Shown: in pieces, positions 25,735-34,304 of the stretch
Numbering within the stretch: position 1 is the stretch's first letter
Layout: each line of letters begins with the position of its first letter
Assembly (NCBI GenBank): GCA_020634855.1
Contig: JACKAU010000002.1
Location: 248,001 to 312,000 of the forward strand
Direction of reading: 5' to 3'
Length of the DNA: 64,000 bases
Source of the DNA: Anaerolineales bacterium
Lineage (GTDB): Bacteria > Chloroflexota > Anaerolineae > 4572-78 > J111
Notes under the pieces: generated by a model
The model's database searches: none
Told to the model about the DNA's origin: nothing
What the model saw: the letters and a program-made list of their open reading frames with translations, nothing else
Translations under genes and position numbers: made by a program

Positions 25735-25923
25735 ATGACCACGGTTGGTGGAAAATTTACAAAGGAAAAGAGAAACCTGGTAACCTATATCGAGCACCGG
25801 GAGTACGAGCTTTTAAGAAAGCTGGCCCAGCAAAACGGCCGCTCTGTGTCAGCCGAAGCGGCTTCAGTGCTGCTGCAATATTTAGAAGACCATCAAGAGG
25901 ATTTAAAAGAGCCTATCCCCTAA
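25735..25923 (+). CDS. Small ribbon-helix-helix (Arc-like) protein
   Basis: The 62-residue protein has a strand-like NLVTYIEHREYELLRKLAQQ followed by a helix GRSVSAEAASVLLQYLEDH. This matches the layout of Arc/CopG-type DNA-binding proteins, where the strand inserts in the major groove. GAGG precedes the ATG. It lies 2 bp before ybaK in a different frame; the longer open frame running through both genes is not the real start of ybaK. Whether it is an antitoxin, a regulator of this operon, or something else is unknown; no toxin gene is adjacent. Confidence 0.65.
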   Translation: MTTVGGKFTKEKRNLVTYIEHREYELLRKLAQQNGRSVSAEAASVLLQYLEDHQEDLKEPIP

Positions 25924-25925
25924 TT

Positions 25926-26393
25926 ATGACCGAAAAACTCAACTCGATGCGCCTGCTAGAACAACAAAAAATCAAATTTACGGTGCGAGAGTTTCCCGAC
26001 ACCATTCACTCGGCTGACGGCGTGGCCGATCATTTCGGCTTCCCTCACGACCTCGTTTACAAAACGCTGGTGGTGCTTCCCCCTCAGGGCAAACCGATGC
26101 TGATCATGGTAGCCGGCAGCCGTGAACTCAATCTAAAGAAAGTCGCCAAAGCCACGGGGCATAAAAAGGTCCAAATGGCCTCGAAAAAAGAGGCCGAAAG
26201 TTTGACGGGCTTGCAGACCGGTGGAATCTCGGCGCTGGCGCTGCTGCATAAAAACTTTACGGTTTATATCGACCAACCGGCGTTAGAGTTGGGTCATATT
26301 TTGGTTAGCGCGGGCAAGCGTGGGGTAAATTTAGAACTGCCGGTCAAGGATTTGATGCGAGTCACAAAAGCAAAAGCAGTAGAGGTTACATGA
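25926..26393 (+). CDS. ybaK: YbaK/EbsC-type aminoacyl-tRNA deacylase
   Basis: The 155-residue protein belongs to the YbaK/ProX editing family, which hydrolyses mischarged Cys-tRNA(Pro) or related aminoacyl-tRNAs. The conserved lysine lies in LVYKTLVVLPP, and GISALALLHK and ILVSAGKRGVNLEL are family signatures. The ATG at 25926 gives the standard start; upstream codons belong to the RHH frame. Its stop overlaps the mutS start in ATGA, so the two should be translationally coupled. Confidence 0.92.
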   Translation: MTEKLNSMRLLEQQKIKFTVREFPDTIHSADGVADHFGFPHDLVYKTLVVLPPQGKPMLIMVAGSRELNLKKVAKATGHKKVQMASKKEAESLTGLQTGGISALALLHKNFTVYIDQPALELGHILVSAGKRGVNLELPVKDLMRVTKAKAVEVT

Positions 26394-29104
26394 CTACGCC
26401 TAGTCGCCAACAATACCTATCAGTCAAAAGACAATACCCTGACGCGATTGTATTTTACCGGCTTGGCGATTTCTACGAAACGTTTGATGACGACGCCAAG
26501 CTTATGGCCAAAGAACTCGATATCGTGCTGACCTCGCGCAAGGTGTCCAAAAAGCAGCGGGTGCCGATGGCCGGCATACCGCACCATTCGGCCGAGAATT
26601 ATATCGCCCGGCTGATCAAACTGGGCTACAAAGTAGCTATCTGTGAGCAAATTGGCAGTACGCCCATCAACGGGCTGGTTCCCCGTGAGGTGCAGCGCGT
26701 CATCACGCCTGGCACGGTCGTGGAAGGCTCGTTGCTGGCCGACAACGAAAATAACTACCTGGCCGCCCTGATTGTGACCGACAATAAAGCGGGCATTGCC
26801 TTTGCCGATATCACCACCGGCCAATTTGGCGCGACGCAGTTACAAAACCGGGACATCGATCGGTTGATTCTCAACGAAATCACCCGGCTCAAACCGGCAG
26901 AAGTGCTGATCCCCCACGACAAGAGTGCGGATCTGTTTCGCTCTCTAAAGATTCCCCATTCGCTCTACGATAGCTGGCGGTTCGATCTCGACCAGGCTCG
27001 GCAGGAACTTCAGCGCCATTTCGATGTCGCTACCCTCGATGGCTTCGGACTGGCCGGTAAACCGCTGGCAATTCAGGCCGCCGGCGCGATCATCCAATAT
27101 GTGGCCGAGACTCAGAAAGCAGCCCTCAACCACATCACTCACCTGACTGCCTACAGCACTGACAACTTTATGGACCTGGATGCATCTACCCGGCGTAATT
27201 TGGAGCTAACCGAAACTATTCGCCGGGGATCGGTCCAGGGTTCGCTGCTCGATGTTTTGGATAAAACCATCACCGCCATGGGCGGCCGGCTGCTGCGGAC
27301 CTGGCTCCACCAGCCGCTGCTTGATGTCGCGGCCTTAAACAGCCGTCTGGACGATGTCGAACGCTTTACCACCCAAACTCTGGCTCGCGGCGACATCCGC
27401 ACTTATCTCAAAGAGGTAGCCGACCTGGAACGATTGACCAATCGGGTCAGCCAGGGCATCGCCACCCCCCGCGACTTACAGGCCATTCAACGCAGTCTTG
27501 AAGTTGTCCCCCAGTTGCAAATGGTGTTAACCGGTTTGTTTGGAGATGCTGAGGGAGAGGCTAAGGCTGAGGCTGACGCTAAGACTGACCCCAACCTCGA
27601 CACACCAATTCCCAACCCCCATCTCCCCATCTCCAATCTCCAATCTCCCTCCCCCATTCTCTATTCTCCATTCTCCATTCTCCATTCACTTGCGCCTTGC
27701 CAGGATATCGTCAATCTCATCGATCAGGCCATCGCCGATGAGCCGCCGGCGACGTTGAGCAAGGTGGGCATCATCCGACCCGGTTTTTCGGCGGAGTTGG
27801 ATAGCATTATTGCCGGTTCGCGCGATGCAAAGGTGTGGGTAGCTAACCTGGAAGGCGTCGAACGAGAGCGAACCGGCATCAAGAGTCTAAAGGTGGGCTT
27901 TAACAAAGTCTTTGGCTACTACCTTGAAGTCACCAGAGCCAACGCCGATCAGGTTCCGCCGGAATATATTCGCAAGCAAACGCTGGTCAACGCCGAGCGC
28001 TACATTACGCCCGAACTCAAGGAGTACGAAAACCTGATCCTCAACGCCGACGAGCGCCAGCTTGAAGTTGAGGTGCGCATCTTTAAAGAAGTCTGCGCCC
28101 AGATCGCCGCCTCGGCCCAGCGCTTGCTCACCACGGCTCGAACCCTGGCTTACCTGGATGTGGTCACGGCCTTGGCCGAAGTGGCGCTGCACAACAACTA
28201 CGTCCGCCCGGCGCTCAGCGATGATGCCCCGTTGGAGATTATCAACGGCCGTCATCCGGTCGTCGAAACCATGCCGCTGGTCGATGCCGACGGTCTGGCC
28301 ACGGCGTTTGTACCCAACGATATTCGGATGTCCTTGGAGGAATTGATTCACATCATTACCGGGCCGAACATGTCAGGCAAAAGCACGTTTTTGCGTCAAG
28401 TGGCCTTGATTGTGCTTATGGCTCAAATCGGCAGTTTTGTCCCGGCTGACCGGGCGCACATTGGCCTGGTGGACCGCATTTTCACCCGCATTGGCGCCCA
28501 GGATGAGATCCACGCCGGACAAAGTACTTTTATGGTCGAGATGGTCGAGACAGCGGCCATTCTATCGCAGAGTACGGGTCGCAGCCTGCTAATCTTGGAT
28601 GAGGTGGGGCGGGGAACCAGCACTTACGACGGACTGGCAATTGCGCGAGCAGTGGTGGAATATATCCACAATAATCCCAAAATCAGGGCAAAAACCCTAT
28701 TTGCCACCCATTATCACGAGCTTACCGAGGTGGCTAAATATTTACCCCACTTGCGCAATTACAACGTAGCCGTGGCCGAGGAAGGCAGCAAAGTGATCTT
28801 TCTGCACAAAATTGTGCCCGGCGGCGCGGATCGATCTTACGGTATCCACGTGGCGCAGATCGCCGGCATCCCTAAAGCCGTCATCGATCGGGCCAATGAA
28901 ATTTTGGAGGAGCTAGAGGGCAACGCTGATTTCCAGGAGCGCCGCGAACGTACCCGTCAGACCTTCTCCGGGGTGCAGATGTCCTTTTTAGCACCGGAAG
29001 TACACCCGTTAGTGGAGGAAATCAAGGAAATTGACGTCGATTCGCTGTCGCCGCTGGAGGCGTTGAACAAGCTGTATGAGTTAAAGCAACGAGCGACGGA
29101 GTAG
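26390..29104 (+). CDS. mutS: DNA mismatch repair protein MutS (with low-complexity insertion)
   Basis: The 904-residue protein has the mismatch-reading FYE in RLGDFYETFDDD (near residue 30), marking MutS1. The ATPase is intact: Walker A TGPNMSGKSTFLRQ (about 657), STFMVEMVETAAIL, Walker B LLILDEVGRGTSTYDG and FATHYHEL. Residues about 384-437, between the core domain and the clamp, are a low-complexity insert of Ala/Glu/Lys repeats followed by Pro/Ser/Leu/Ile repeats (SPFSILHS-type), absent from typical MutS of about 860 residues. It is the third gene of RHH-ybaK-mutS. Ends with AELKQR-type helix; no mutL is nearby. Confidence 0.97.
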   Translation: MTTPSRQQYLSVKRQYPDAIVFYRLGDFYETFDDDAKLMAKELDIVLTSRKVSKKQRVPMAGIPHHSAENYIARLIKLGYKVAICEQIGSTPINGLVPREVQRVITPGTVVEGSLLADNENNYLAALIVTDNKAGIAFADITTGQFGATQLQNRDIDRLILNEITRLKPAEVLIPHDKSADLFRSLKIPHSLYDSWRFDLDQARQELQRHFDVATLDGFGLAGKPLAIQAAGAIIQYVAETQKAALNHITHLTAYSTDNFMDLDASTRRNLELTETIRRGSVQGSLLDVLDKTITAMGGRLLRTWLHQPLLDVAALNSRLDDVERFTTQTLARGDIRTYLKEVADLERLTNRVSQGIATPRDLQAIQRSLEVVPQLQMVLTGLFGDAEGEAKAEADAKTDPNLDTPIPNPHLPISNLQSPSPILYSPFSILHSLAPCQDIVNLIDQAIADEPPATLSKVGIIRPGFSAELDSIIAGSRDAKVWVANLEGVERERTGIKSLKVGFNKVFGYYLEVTRANADQVPPEYIRKQTLVNAERYITPELKEYENLILNADERQLEVEVRIFKEVCAQIAASAQRLLTTARTLAYLDVVTALAEVALHNNYVRPALSDDAPLEIINGRHPVVETMPLVDADGLATAFVPNDIRMSLEELIHIITGPNMSGKSTFLRQVALIVLMAQIGSFVPADRAHIGLVDRIFTRIGAQDEIHAGQSTFMVEMVETAAILSQSTGRSLLILDEVGRGTSTYDGLAIARAVVEYIHNNPKIRAKTLFATHYHELTEVAKYLPHLRNYNVAVAEEGSKVIFLHKIVPGGADRSYGIHVAQIAGIPKAVIDRANEILEELEGNADFQERRERTRQTFSGVQMSFLAPEVHPLVEEIKEIDVDSLSPLEALNKLYELKQRATE
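27541..27700 (+). repeat. Low-complexity in-frame insertion inside mutS
   Basis: The first part is built from GCTGAG/GCTAAG units, the second from CCAATCTCC, CCATTCTCC and ATTCTCCATT units. All of it keeps the mutS frame. The same kinds of tract appear inside the YfhO-flippase gene (56738-56765 and 57945-57965). Confidence 0.8.
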
Positions 29105-29171
29105 ATTACCGGCGCGATAAAGCCAGCTTTGCCGGGTCAAAACTGAGCTTCGACGATCCAATTCTTAATCA

Positions 29172-30947
29172 TCACACTGACTGCCTAAAAAGGTCAGCCT
29201 TAAAAAAATAGGGGCTGGCCTCCCCCTTCCCAGAAATCGATTTCCCTACCACCGCCGCCGTAACAAACGCTAAACGAGCCGCATCTTCACCAATGGCGTC
29301 ATAGTTATTGAGCATGCCTAAATTGACCAGGAAAAGCCCCGGCAAATATTCCCCGGCAAAATCGACCGGCTGCTGCATAAATTGCTCGGCCGCCTTACGC
29401 AGCGCGGCGATGATGAGAAAAGCGCGTTTCAACCGGGGGTGGTCCGGGCTTTCTCCGGCTTCCCCCATCGCGACGGCGGTCAAATTCTCTTCAAATTGGA
29501 TGTAGTCGCCTAATGAAAATGGCTCCTCAAGCTGAGTCACTAACAGGCGCCTCAGGCCCGTCTCCAACGTGATGAAATCAAAAATGGCGTGACGCTCGCC
29601 CGCCAGTTCAAGGTCGGTTAACCAGCCGCGCTGTCGTTGGTCAACCAAAATCATTCCAGGACACATTCGGCCGCAGACAGTGGCTTTAAGGCCGGACAAC
29701 TTCTGCTTCAGAATGTCATCGTACAAAAAGAGCGGGTTGGGAAAGGCGTTGACGCCGGCGATTAATGGGAGTGACTTTTGACTCACATCTATGGCCACAT
29801 CGGTACCCTGCGCAAAAATATGCTGGGCAATCTCCATCAAACGCTGCTGCCGGTTGTAGACCACCTGACCGCGAACCACAACCCGATCTTGAAGGGACAA
29901 CATTGGCAGCGACGAACCCTCAACCTTAACGACAATGCCGGAGTCGATGGGATGTTGTAGAGTTAGCTCATTCGGTTTAATATCGGTGACCATCAAGCCA
30001 CGGATTTGGACCAATTCACCGGCCGGCAGTTGGTGGTGGGATTGAAGAATGGCGTCGCCGGTCAAACGTCGATAACCGGCCAAATAGTCCGGCGCACCTC
30101 CCGGCCGGGCCACCCCGTCTGCCGAATCCGGTCGCAGCCGGACCCGCAGGTGTTCAGTCAAGACGGCGCTGTAAGCTTCAGCAAATGAGCAAACTAACGG
30201 CATATTTTGGGCATACCAATGATAGCCCAAGGCATCGCCCAACATCGTGTCAATAATATTAATCACAGCCGACGTAGAAACCCCGGAATCTTGATAGAAT
30301 TCCGCCAATGGTCGCGTTTGACCAAACATACCGCCGCCCACATAACTATAATTCATTGCCGCCATTCCCCGCCACTCTACATAATTATCCAGCCGAGGGG
30401 CAATTAGGGGTAGGCGCTTTTGAGTATTCCGTCGGCAGACTTGCCATGTTCGGCGTAGTTCTGGCCCATTGCCAATTTTTACAATTTGCCGCACAAACGG
30501 TTTCCCGTGGCCGTGAAGAACCCGAGTTAAGAGCACCAAGTTATCGTGGTGATCGTGTTCTAAAATTTGCTCTACTTCAAGGCGCTCGGCTCCGGGGTAC
30601 ACCAACCGGATTAGCGACTCGTGATCGGGGCGCAATTCTGTAAGTCGCACAGAATCATAAATAATCGGCAGCAAATTAAGTTGGCCGATAACAAACTCAG
30701 CACATAAAGGATGCAGCGCCTCGTCGTTTTGGCTAAATTGATCGACCAATTGCTGCGCTTTGACTTTAGGCAAACTCAAACAAAGCCAGAGTCCATCCTT
30801 TTTGTGTTTCGGAAAATAGATTTCGTCTTGAGGCATCTGACAGATTTGTGCAATTAGCTTTCTTAAAACTGCCTGGCGGTCTTCCGGCAGAGGGTGGACC
30901 TCAACAGGCAGCAACATTCGCAGAATTTCGTAAGATGTAACCGGCAT
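29172..30947 (-). CDS. TCAD9/kinase-like conflict-system protein with OB-fold-like insert
   Basis: The 591-residue protein shows no standard catalytic motif. Its middle (about 120-235) looks like a diverged kinase N-lobe and hinge (VRQIVKIGNGPELRR). Residues about 300-385 resemble an OB-fold strand set (GELVQIRGLMVTDIKPNELT). The region MILVDQRQRGWLTDLELAG and AIFDFITLETGLRR resembles the C-lobe of aminoglycoside-phosphotransferase/TCAD9-like proteins (NILVDxxGxxWLIDF pattern), but the HGD catalytic loop is absent (CGRMCPG instead). TCADs accompany STAND or effector genes in conflict systems. It follows a DJ-1-like gene by 5 bp and faces a divergent STAND gene. The assignment is by eye and tentative. 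Confidence 0.5.
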   Translation of the reverse strand: MPVTSYEILRMLLPVEVHPLPEDRQAVLRKLIAQICQMPQDEIYFPKHKKDGLWLCLSLPKVKAQQLVDQFSQNDEALHPLCAEFVIGQLNLLPIIYDSVRLTELRPDHESLIRLVYPGAERLEVEQILEHDHHDNLVLLTRVLHGHGKPFVRQIVKIGNGPELRRTWQVCRRNTQKRLPLIAPRLDNYVEWRGMAAMNYSYVGGGMFGQTRPLAEFYQDSGVSTSAVINIIDTMLGDALGYHWYAQNMPLVCSFAEAYSAVLTEHLRVRLRPDSADGVARPGGAPDYLAGYRRLTGDAILQSHHQLPAGELVQIRGLMVTDIKPNELTLQHPIDSGIVVKVEGSSLPMLSLQDRVVVRGQVVYNRQQRLMEIAQHIFAQGTDVAIDVSQKSLPLIAGVNAFPNPLFLYDDILKQKLSGLKATVCGRMCPGMILVDQRQRGWLTDLELAGERHAIFDFITLETGLRRLLVTQLEEPFSLGDYIQFEENLTAVAMGEAGESPDHPRLKRAFLIIAALRKAAEQFMQQPVDFAGEYLPGLFLVNLGMLNNYDAIGEDAARLAFVTAAVVGKSISGKGEASPYFFKADLFRQSV

Positions 30948-30952
30948 GACAG

Positions 30953-31444
30953 TTACTCCCTCTCAGTTTCCAGTAACCAATTTACAATTTGGCATCCAAG
31001 TTCATTGGTGCGTAGCCCTTCAGCGTACAGCGACAGGCATTGAGGCCCATCGCCAACATATTCTTTTAGTAGTTTATCGGCGCCCTGACCTATGGTCACA
31101 AACGCTACATTGCTGTCCGTACTCCTTTGTAAGATAAGATTGACCCGTGGGTCCTGACGCAAGCGCTCTAGATGCCCACCTCCCCCTGGCACAATGAGGG
31201 TCGAGATCGATGTGCGCGTTTCCAGCAATTGACTTAGACTTAAGTCCGGTATTAGCACAATTCCATGTGACCCGGCAGTTGGTTTTGAGCGCAGTCCAAC
31301 CAATTTAGTTCGCAGTCCGGCGTCCCTCAGAGCGGTTATAACCGTAATAGTAGGAACTTCATCAAATCCGTCTGCCAGTAACACAATCGTCTGATTATGG
31401 CGCATATTCGGCATTATTCTAAAGTTCGTTACAATTTTGATCAT
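30953..31444 (-). CDS. DJ-1/PfpI-like protein lacking the nucleophile cysteine
   Basis: The core fits a Rossmann-like DJ-1/PfpI domain: TIVLLADGFDEVPTITVITA (the Glu after GFDE matches the usual nucleophile partner), then TLIVPGGGGHLERLR, then the elbow FVTIGQGADKLL. At the elbow, the cysteine of the usual AICxG is Gly (TIGQG), so classical hydrolase or glyoxalase chemistry is unlikely. Start is uncertain: ATG 31444 would be nearly leaderless after a promoter at 31489-31460; ATG 31405 and a GTG at 31510 are alternatives. It is co-oriented with the TCAD9-like gene 5 bp downstream. Confidence 0.7.
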   Translation of the reverse strand: MIKIVTNFRIMPNMRHNQTIVLLADGFDEVPTITVITALRDAGLRTKLVGLRSKPTAGSHGIVLIPDLSLSQLLETRTSISTLIVPGGGGHLERLRQDPRVNLILQRSTDSNVAFVTIGQGADKLLKEYVGDGPQCLSLYAEGLRTNELGCQIVNWLLETERE

Positions 31445-31459
31445 TACTGATAATAATTT

Positions 31460-31489
31460 ATCATATCTTTCCTTCCATTTAACTATCAA
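31460..31489 (-). promoter_or_regulatory. Promoter of the DJ-1/TCAD9-like pair
   Basis: On the minus strand TTGATA (31489-31484) is 18 bp from TATGAT (31465-31460). The expected start point is about 10 nt before the ATG at 31444, giving an almost leaderless message. Confidence 0.5.
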
Positions 31490-31545
31490 ACTACTGTTAA
31501 ATGACTCCACAATACTGTCTTTTAACGAAACTGTTTCGCTTCAAC

Positions 31546-31575
31546 TTGAGTAACTTTACGGGGTTATGTTATAAT
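31546..31575 (+). promoter_or_regulatory. Promoter of the STAND gene
   Basis: TTGAGT (31546-31551) is 18 bp from TATAAT (31570-31575), which carries the extended TG motif (TGTTATAAT). AGGAGAGG follows at 31584-31591, then the ATG at 31598. It is divergent from the promoter at 31489-31460. Confidence 0.7.
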
Positions 31576-31597
31576 AGATCAGTTAGGAGAGGAAGCG

Positions 31598-33025
31598 ATG
31601 CCAGCCCAACAATTCGATGAATCATTATTGTTAAATCGACTCCAAGAAGCGCTAAAGCAATGGCATAACCCCGATCAAGATGTGCCACTCGACCGGACGC
31701 TGCCCTATCTCACTCGGAAAACGAAAGCTACCCTGTACGAGAATGCCGGTAACAAGTTACCGATTACCAACCAGCTTCTATTCGACCTGCTGGAAGCATT
31801 AAACGAGATTAATACCGAAGCGGCAACCTTGCTTAAGGCCCGCTACATCGATGATAAAACCGGCTTTGCCGTGGCGAATTCATTGGGTATCTCCGAAAGC
31901 GGTTTCTACCGCCGCCGTCGCGAGGCCCTCCGAGCGCTGGCTGAGTTAACCCACAAGTTAGAAACCGATATCCAAACCACCCACATTACCCGGCTAAAGA
32001 ACCGCTTGGAGCCATCCTCCTACAGTCAACTTTTTGGCTCGGCTGAGCAGCGCCAGAAGCTGGTTGATCTGCTGCACAGCCAACCCGATATCAGGCTATT
32101 TTGCCTGACCGGGATCGGCGGTATCGGGAAGACCAGTCTAGCCGACGCGATTGCCCGCGATCTCATCGACATGGGTAGCTTTGAAGAGATCGTCTGGATT
32201 ACAGCCCGCCAGCAGCAGTTGGCTCCGTGGGGCGAAATTCAACCTACGGAAAAACCGATTATGACCACTGAGCAGTTCGTCCAAGCGCTCGACCTCCAAC
32301 TGCGCGATCAACCGGTCCCGCCCCAGCCGATCGACCGGATTCTGCCGGCCCTGAAACTGCAGATGACCCGCCAGAGCCATCTTATTATTCTCGATAACCT
32401 AGAAACTGCCGCCGATTACCGTGAGTTGCTGCCCATTCTGCGCGAGTTGGGGCAGTCGGCCTGGTGTTTACTGACCAGCCGGGTCAACCTCCACGAGCAC
32501 GGCGACGTGCATACCACCAACCTAGCTGAACTGGACCTGACCAGCGCTGAGGCCCTGGTCCGCGATGAGGCTCGCCGGCGAGGCATTGATGAGTTAGCCG
32601 ACGCCCCGGCTGAAACCATCGAGGATATCCACCGCATTGCCGGCGGTAATCCGCTAGCACTCAAGCTGATTATCGGCCAGGTGCAAGTGCGCTCGCTGCC
32701 CCGGGTTTTGATCGATTTGAGCGAAGCGCGCGGCCAACAGGTTGAGGCGTTATACGAGTTCATCTATCGTCAGGCCTGGGATCTATTGGACGATACCACT
32801 CGGCGCGTCTTTATCGCGATGCCGCTGGCCGCTCAGCCCGGCACTACGCTGGCCCATCTGGCCGCCGTAACCGGCATTGAAGAAGAGGCGCTCTATCCCG
32901 CGCTCGATCTGCTGATTCGCCTGTCGTTGGTTGATGTGGGCGGCACGATCGCGGAACGGCGCTATTCCATTCACCGCCTCACAGAGACATTTCTGCACAA
33001 ACAGGTACTCAAATGGATGTGCTAA
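31598..33025 (+). CDS. STAND NTPase of NB-ARC type, C-terminal sensor on separate gene
   Basis: The 475-residue protein starts at ATG 31598 after AGGAGAGG. An N-terminal part (about 60-125) resembles a sigma-4-like HTH (GFAVANSLGISESGFYRRRR). The NB-ARC ATPase follows: Walker A LTGIGGIGKTSLA (about 168-180), Walker B LIILDNLE (about 262) and CLLTSRVN. The C-terminal winged-helix part contains SIHRLTETFLHKQ. STAND proteins act as ATP-driven switches in signalling or defence and normally carry repeats at the C-terminus; here the repeats are on the next gene, which overlaps by 13 bp. Confidence 0.88.
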   Translation: MPAQQFDESLLLNRLQEALKQWHNPDQDVPLDRTLPYLTRKTKATLYENAGNKLPITNQLLFDLLEALNEINTEAATLLKARYIDDKTGFAVANSLGISESGFYRRRREALRALAELTHKLETDIQTTHITRLKNRLEPSSYSQLFGSAEQRQKLVDLLHSQPDIRLFCLTGIGGIGKTSLADAIARDLIDMGSFEEIVWITARQQQLAPWGEIQPTEKPIMTTEQFVQALDLQLRDQPVPPQPIDRILPALKLQMTRQSHLIILDNLETAADYRELLPILRELGQSAWCLLTSRVNLHEHGDVHTTNLAELDLTSAEALVRDEARRRGIDELADAPAETIEDIHRIAGGNPLALKLIIGQVQVRSLPRVLIDLSEARGQQVEALYEFIYRQAWDLLDDTTRRVFIAMPLAAQPGTTLAHLAAVTGIEEEALYPALDLLIRLSLVDVGGTIAERRYSIHRLTETFLHKQVLKWMC

Positions 33026-34227
33026 CCACCGACCTCCTACCCGAGGTTTGGCCCGGTGTCTTCCGCCAGCTCATTATCACCAACAGCCGCTATTGGCTCA
33101 ACTGCGCCCAAACCCATCCTGATCATTTTGTCCGGGAATTACCTCAAACCCTCCGCGCTCTAAATTATGGGTTAGCCATCCCTGAAGCCTGGGAATCGAG
33201 CCGTGACCTGATGCGTTGTCTCAACGACGTGATGATGCGCCGGGGGCAGGGCATCGAGTGGGAAACTTATCTTGCCCAAGGTATTGCTCGCAGCAGTCAA
33301 TTAGACGATCCGGTCGAAATCGAATTTCGACTTTATCTAGGCAACCTTTATCGCCTACAAGGCCGGTTATCGGAAACTCGCAACATGCTCCAACCCGGCC
33401 TTGAACGATGCGCCCAGTACAACACCCGCCAACATTACTGGGCGTTGTTAAATTTGCTGGCTTTGACCGCCCGACTGGCCGGCCGCCACGACGAAGCATT
33501 AGCCCGGTGCCGGCAGGTGCTCGACTCATCTGAGCCGTCGATAGCCGAGCAGGCGGAAGCCCATAGTATAACCGGATTAGTCGGCTATGATCGCGGTGAT
33601 TGGGACGTAGCCCTAACCTCTGTCGAACAAGCGTTACAATTGTATCGCGCCCTCAATAACAACTTTGAAATGGCTCGGATGCTAACCAACAAAGGGGTGA
33701 TGCTGCAACATCGGGGACGAATATTTCAAAATGCTGAGTGGATTGATCAGGCCGAAGAATGTAATGAGGAAGCCATTCGGCGCTTTGACCTGGCCGGCGA
33801 TCATAGTGAAATATTTAAGCCGGTGATGAACTTAGGCAATATTTATCTATTGCGGGAGTATTATCAGGCGGCCATTTCACAATACAAAAAGGCCATGCCG
33901 CATTTCCAGGATCACCATTACGTTATCGATCTCGCCTTTACTTACAATAATCTGGGGCTAGCTTATATCGGTCTGGAAGAATGGCAAACCGCCGAAGATT
34001 ATTTTTCCGCCTCAGTCAATATTTGGCAAACATTGGGTGTACCTCATAAACTAGTGAATGTCCTTGATAATCTGGGCAGCCTATTTATCAAAACGAATGA
34101 AACTGAAAAAGCCCGCGAAACGTTGACTGAAGCCCTGGCGTTACTCGATGAATTAGCGGATAGTTCAGAGACACTGCGCCTCCGAAACGTCATCCTCAAT
34201 CGCCTTGCTCAGATAAATGAGGCTTGA
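33013..34227 (+). CDS. TPR-repeat protein, sensor partner of the STAND NTPase
   Basis: The 404-residue protein is made of about seven TPR-like helical pairs. Clear ones are ALLNLLALTARLAGRHDEAL, AFTYNNLGLAYIGLEEWQTA and NVLDNLGSLFIKTNETEKA. Its first 13 bp overlap the STAND stop in another frame. In related proteins NB-ARC and TPR are one chain, so this is either a natural split expressed by coupling, or a fusion broken by a frameshift. No separate ribosome site is evident. The TPR domain probably binds the signal molecule. Confidence 0.85.
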   Translation: MDVLTTDLLPEVWPGVFRQLIITNSRYWLNCAQTHPDHFVRELPQTLRALNYGLAIPEAWESSRDLMRCLNDVMMRRGQGIEWETYLAQGIARSSQLDDPVEIEFRLYLGNLYRLQGRLSETRNMLQPGLERCAQYNTRQHYWALLNLLALTARLAGRHDEALARCRQVLDSSEPSIAEQAEAHSITGLVGYDRGDWDVALTSVEQALQLYRALNNNFEMARMLTNKGVMLQHRGRIFQNAEWIDQAEECNEEAIRRFDLAGDHSEIFKPVMNLGNIYLLREYYQAAISQYKKAMPHFQDHHYVIDLAFTYNNLGLAYIGLEEWQTAEDYFSASVNIWQTLGVPHKLVNVLDNLGSLFIKTNETEKARETLTEALALLDELADSSETLRLRNVILNRLAQINEA

Positions 34228-34261
34228 ACGCTTCTCACTGCCCCACTCCCCTTTAAGACTA

Positions 34262-34292
34262 AATCGTAGGGCCTGCAATAGGCCCTACGATT
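34262..34292. terminator. Hairpin terminator after the STAND-TPR unit
   Basis: AATCGTAGGGCCT (34262-34274) pairs with AGGCCCTACGATT (34280-34292), a 13-bp stem with a 5-nt loop, followed by an AT-rich run. It lies between convergent transcripts (TPR gene and the small peptide gene) and may serve both. Confidence 0.7.
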
Positions 34293-34304
34293 ATTATTTA
34301 ATTA

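Noticed and set aside
25725..26393. A longer 222-codon frame as the ybaK start
   Set aside because: Its first 67 codons run in another frame through the RHH gene and lack family similarity; ATG 25926 gives the normal YbaK N-terminus.
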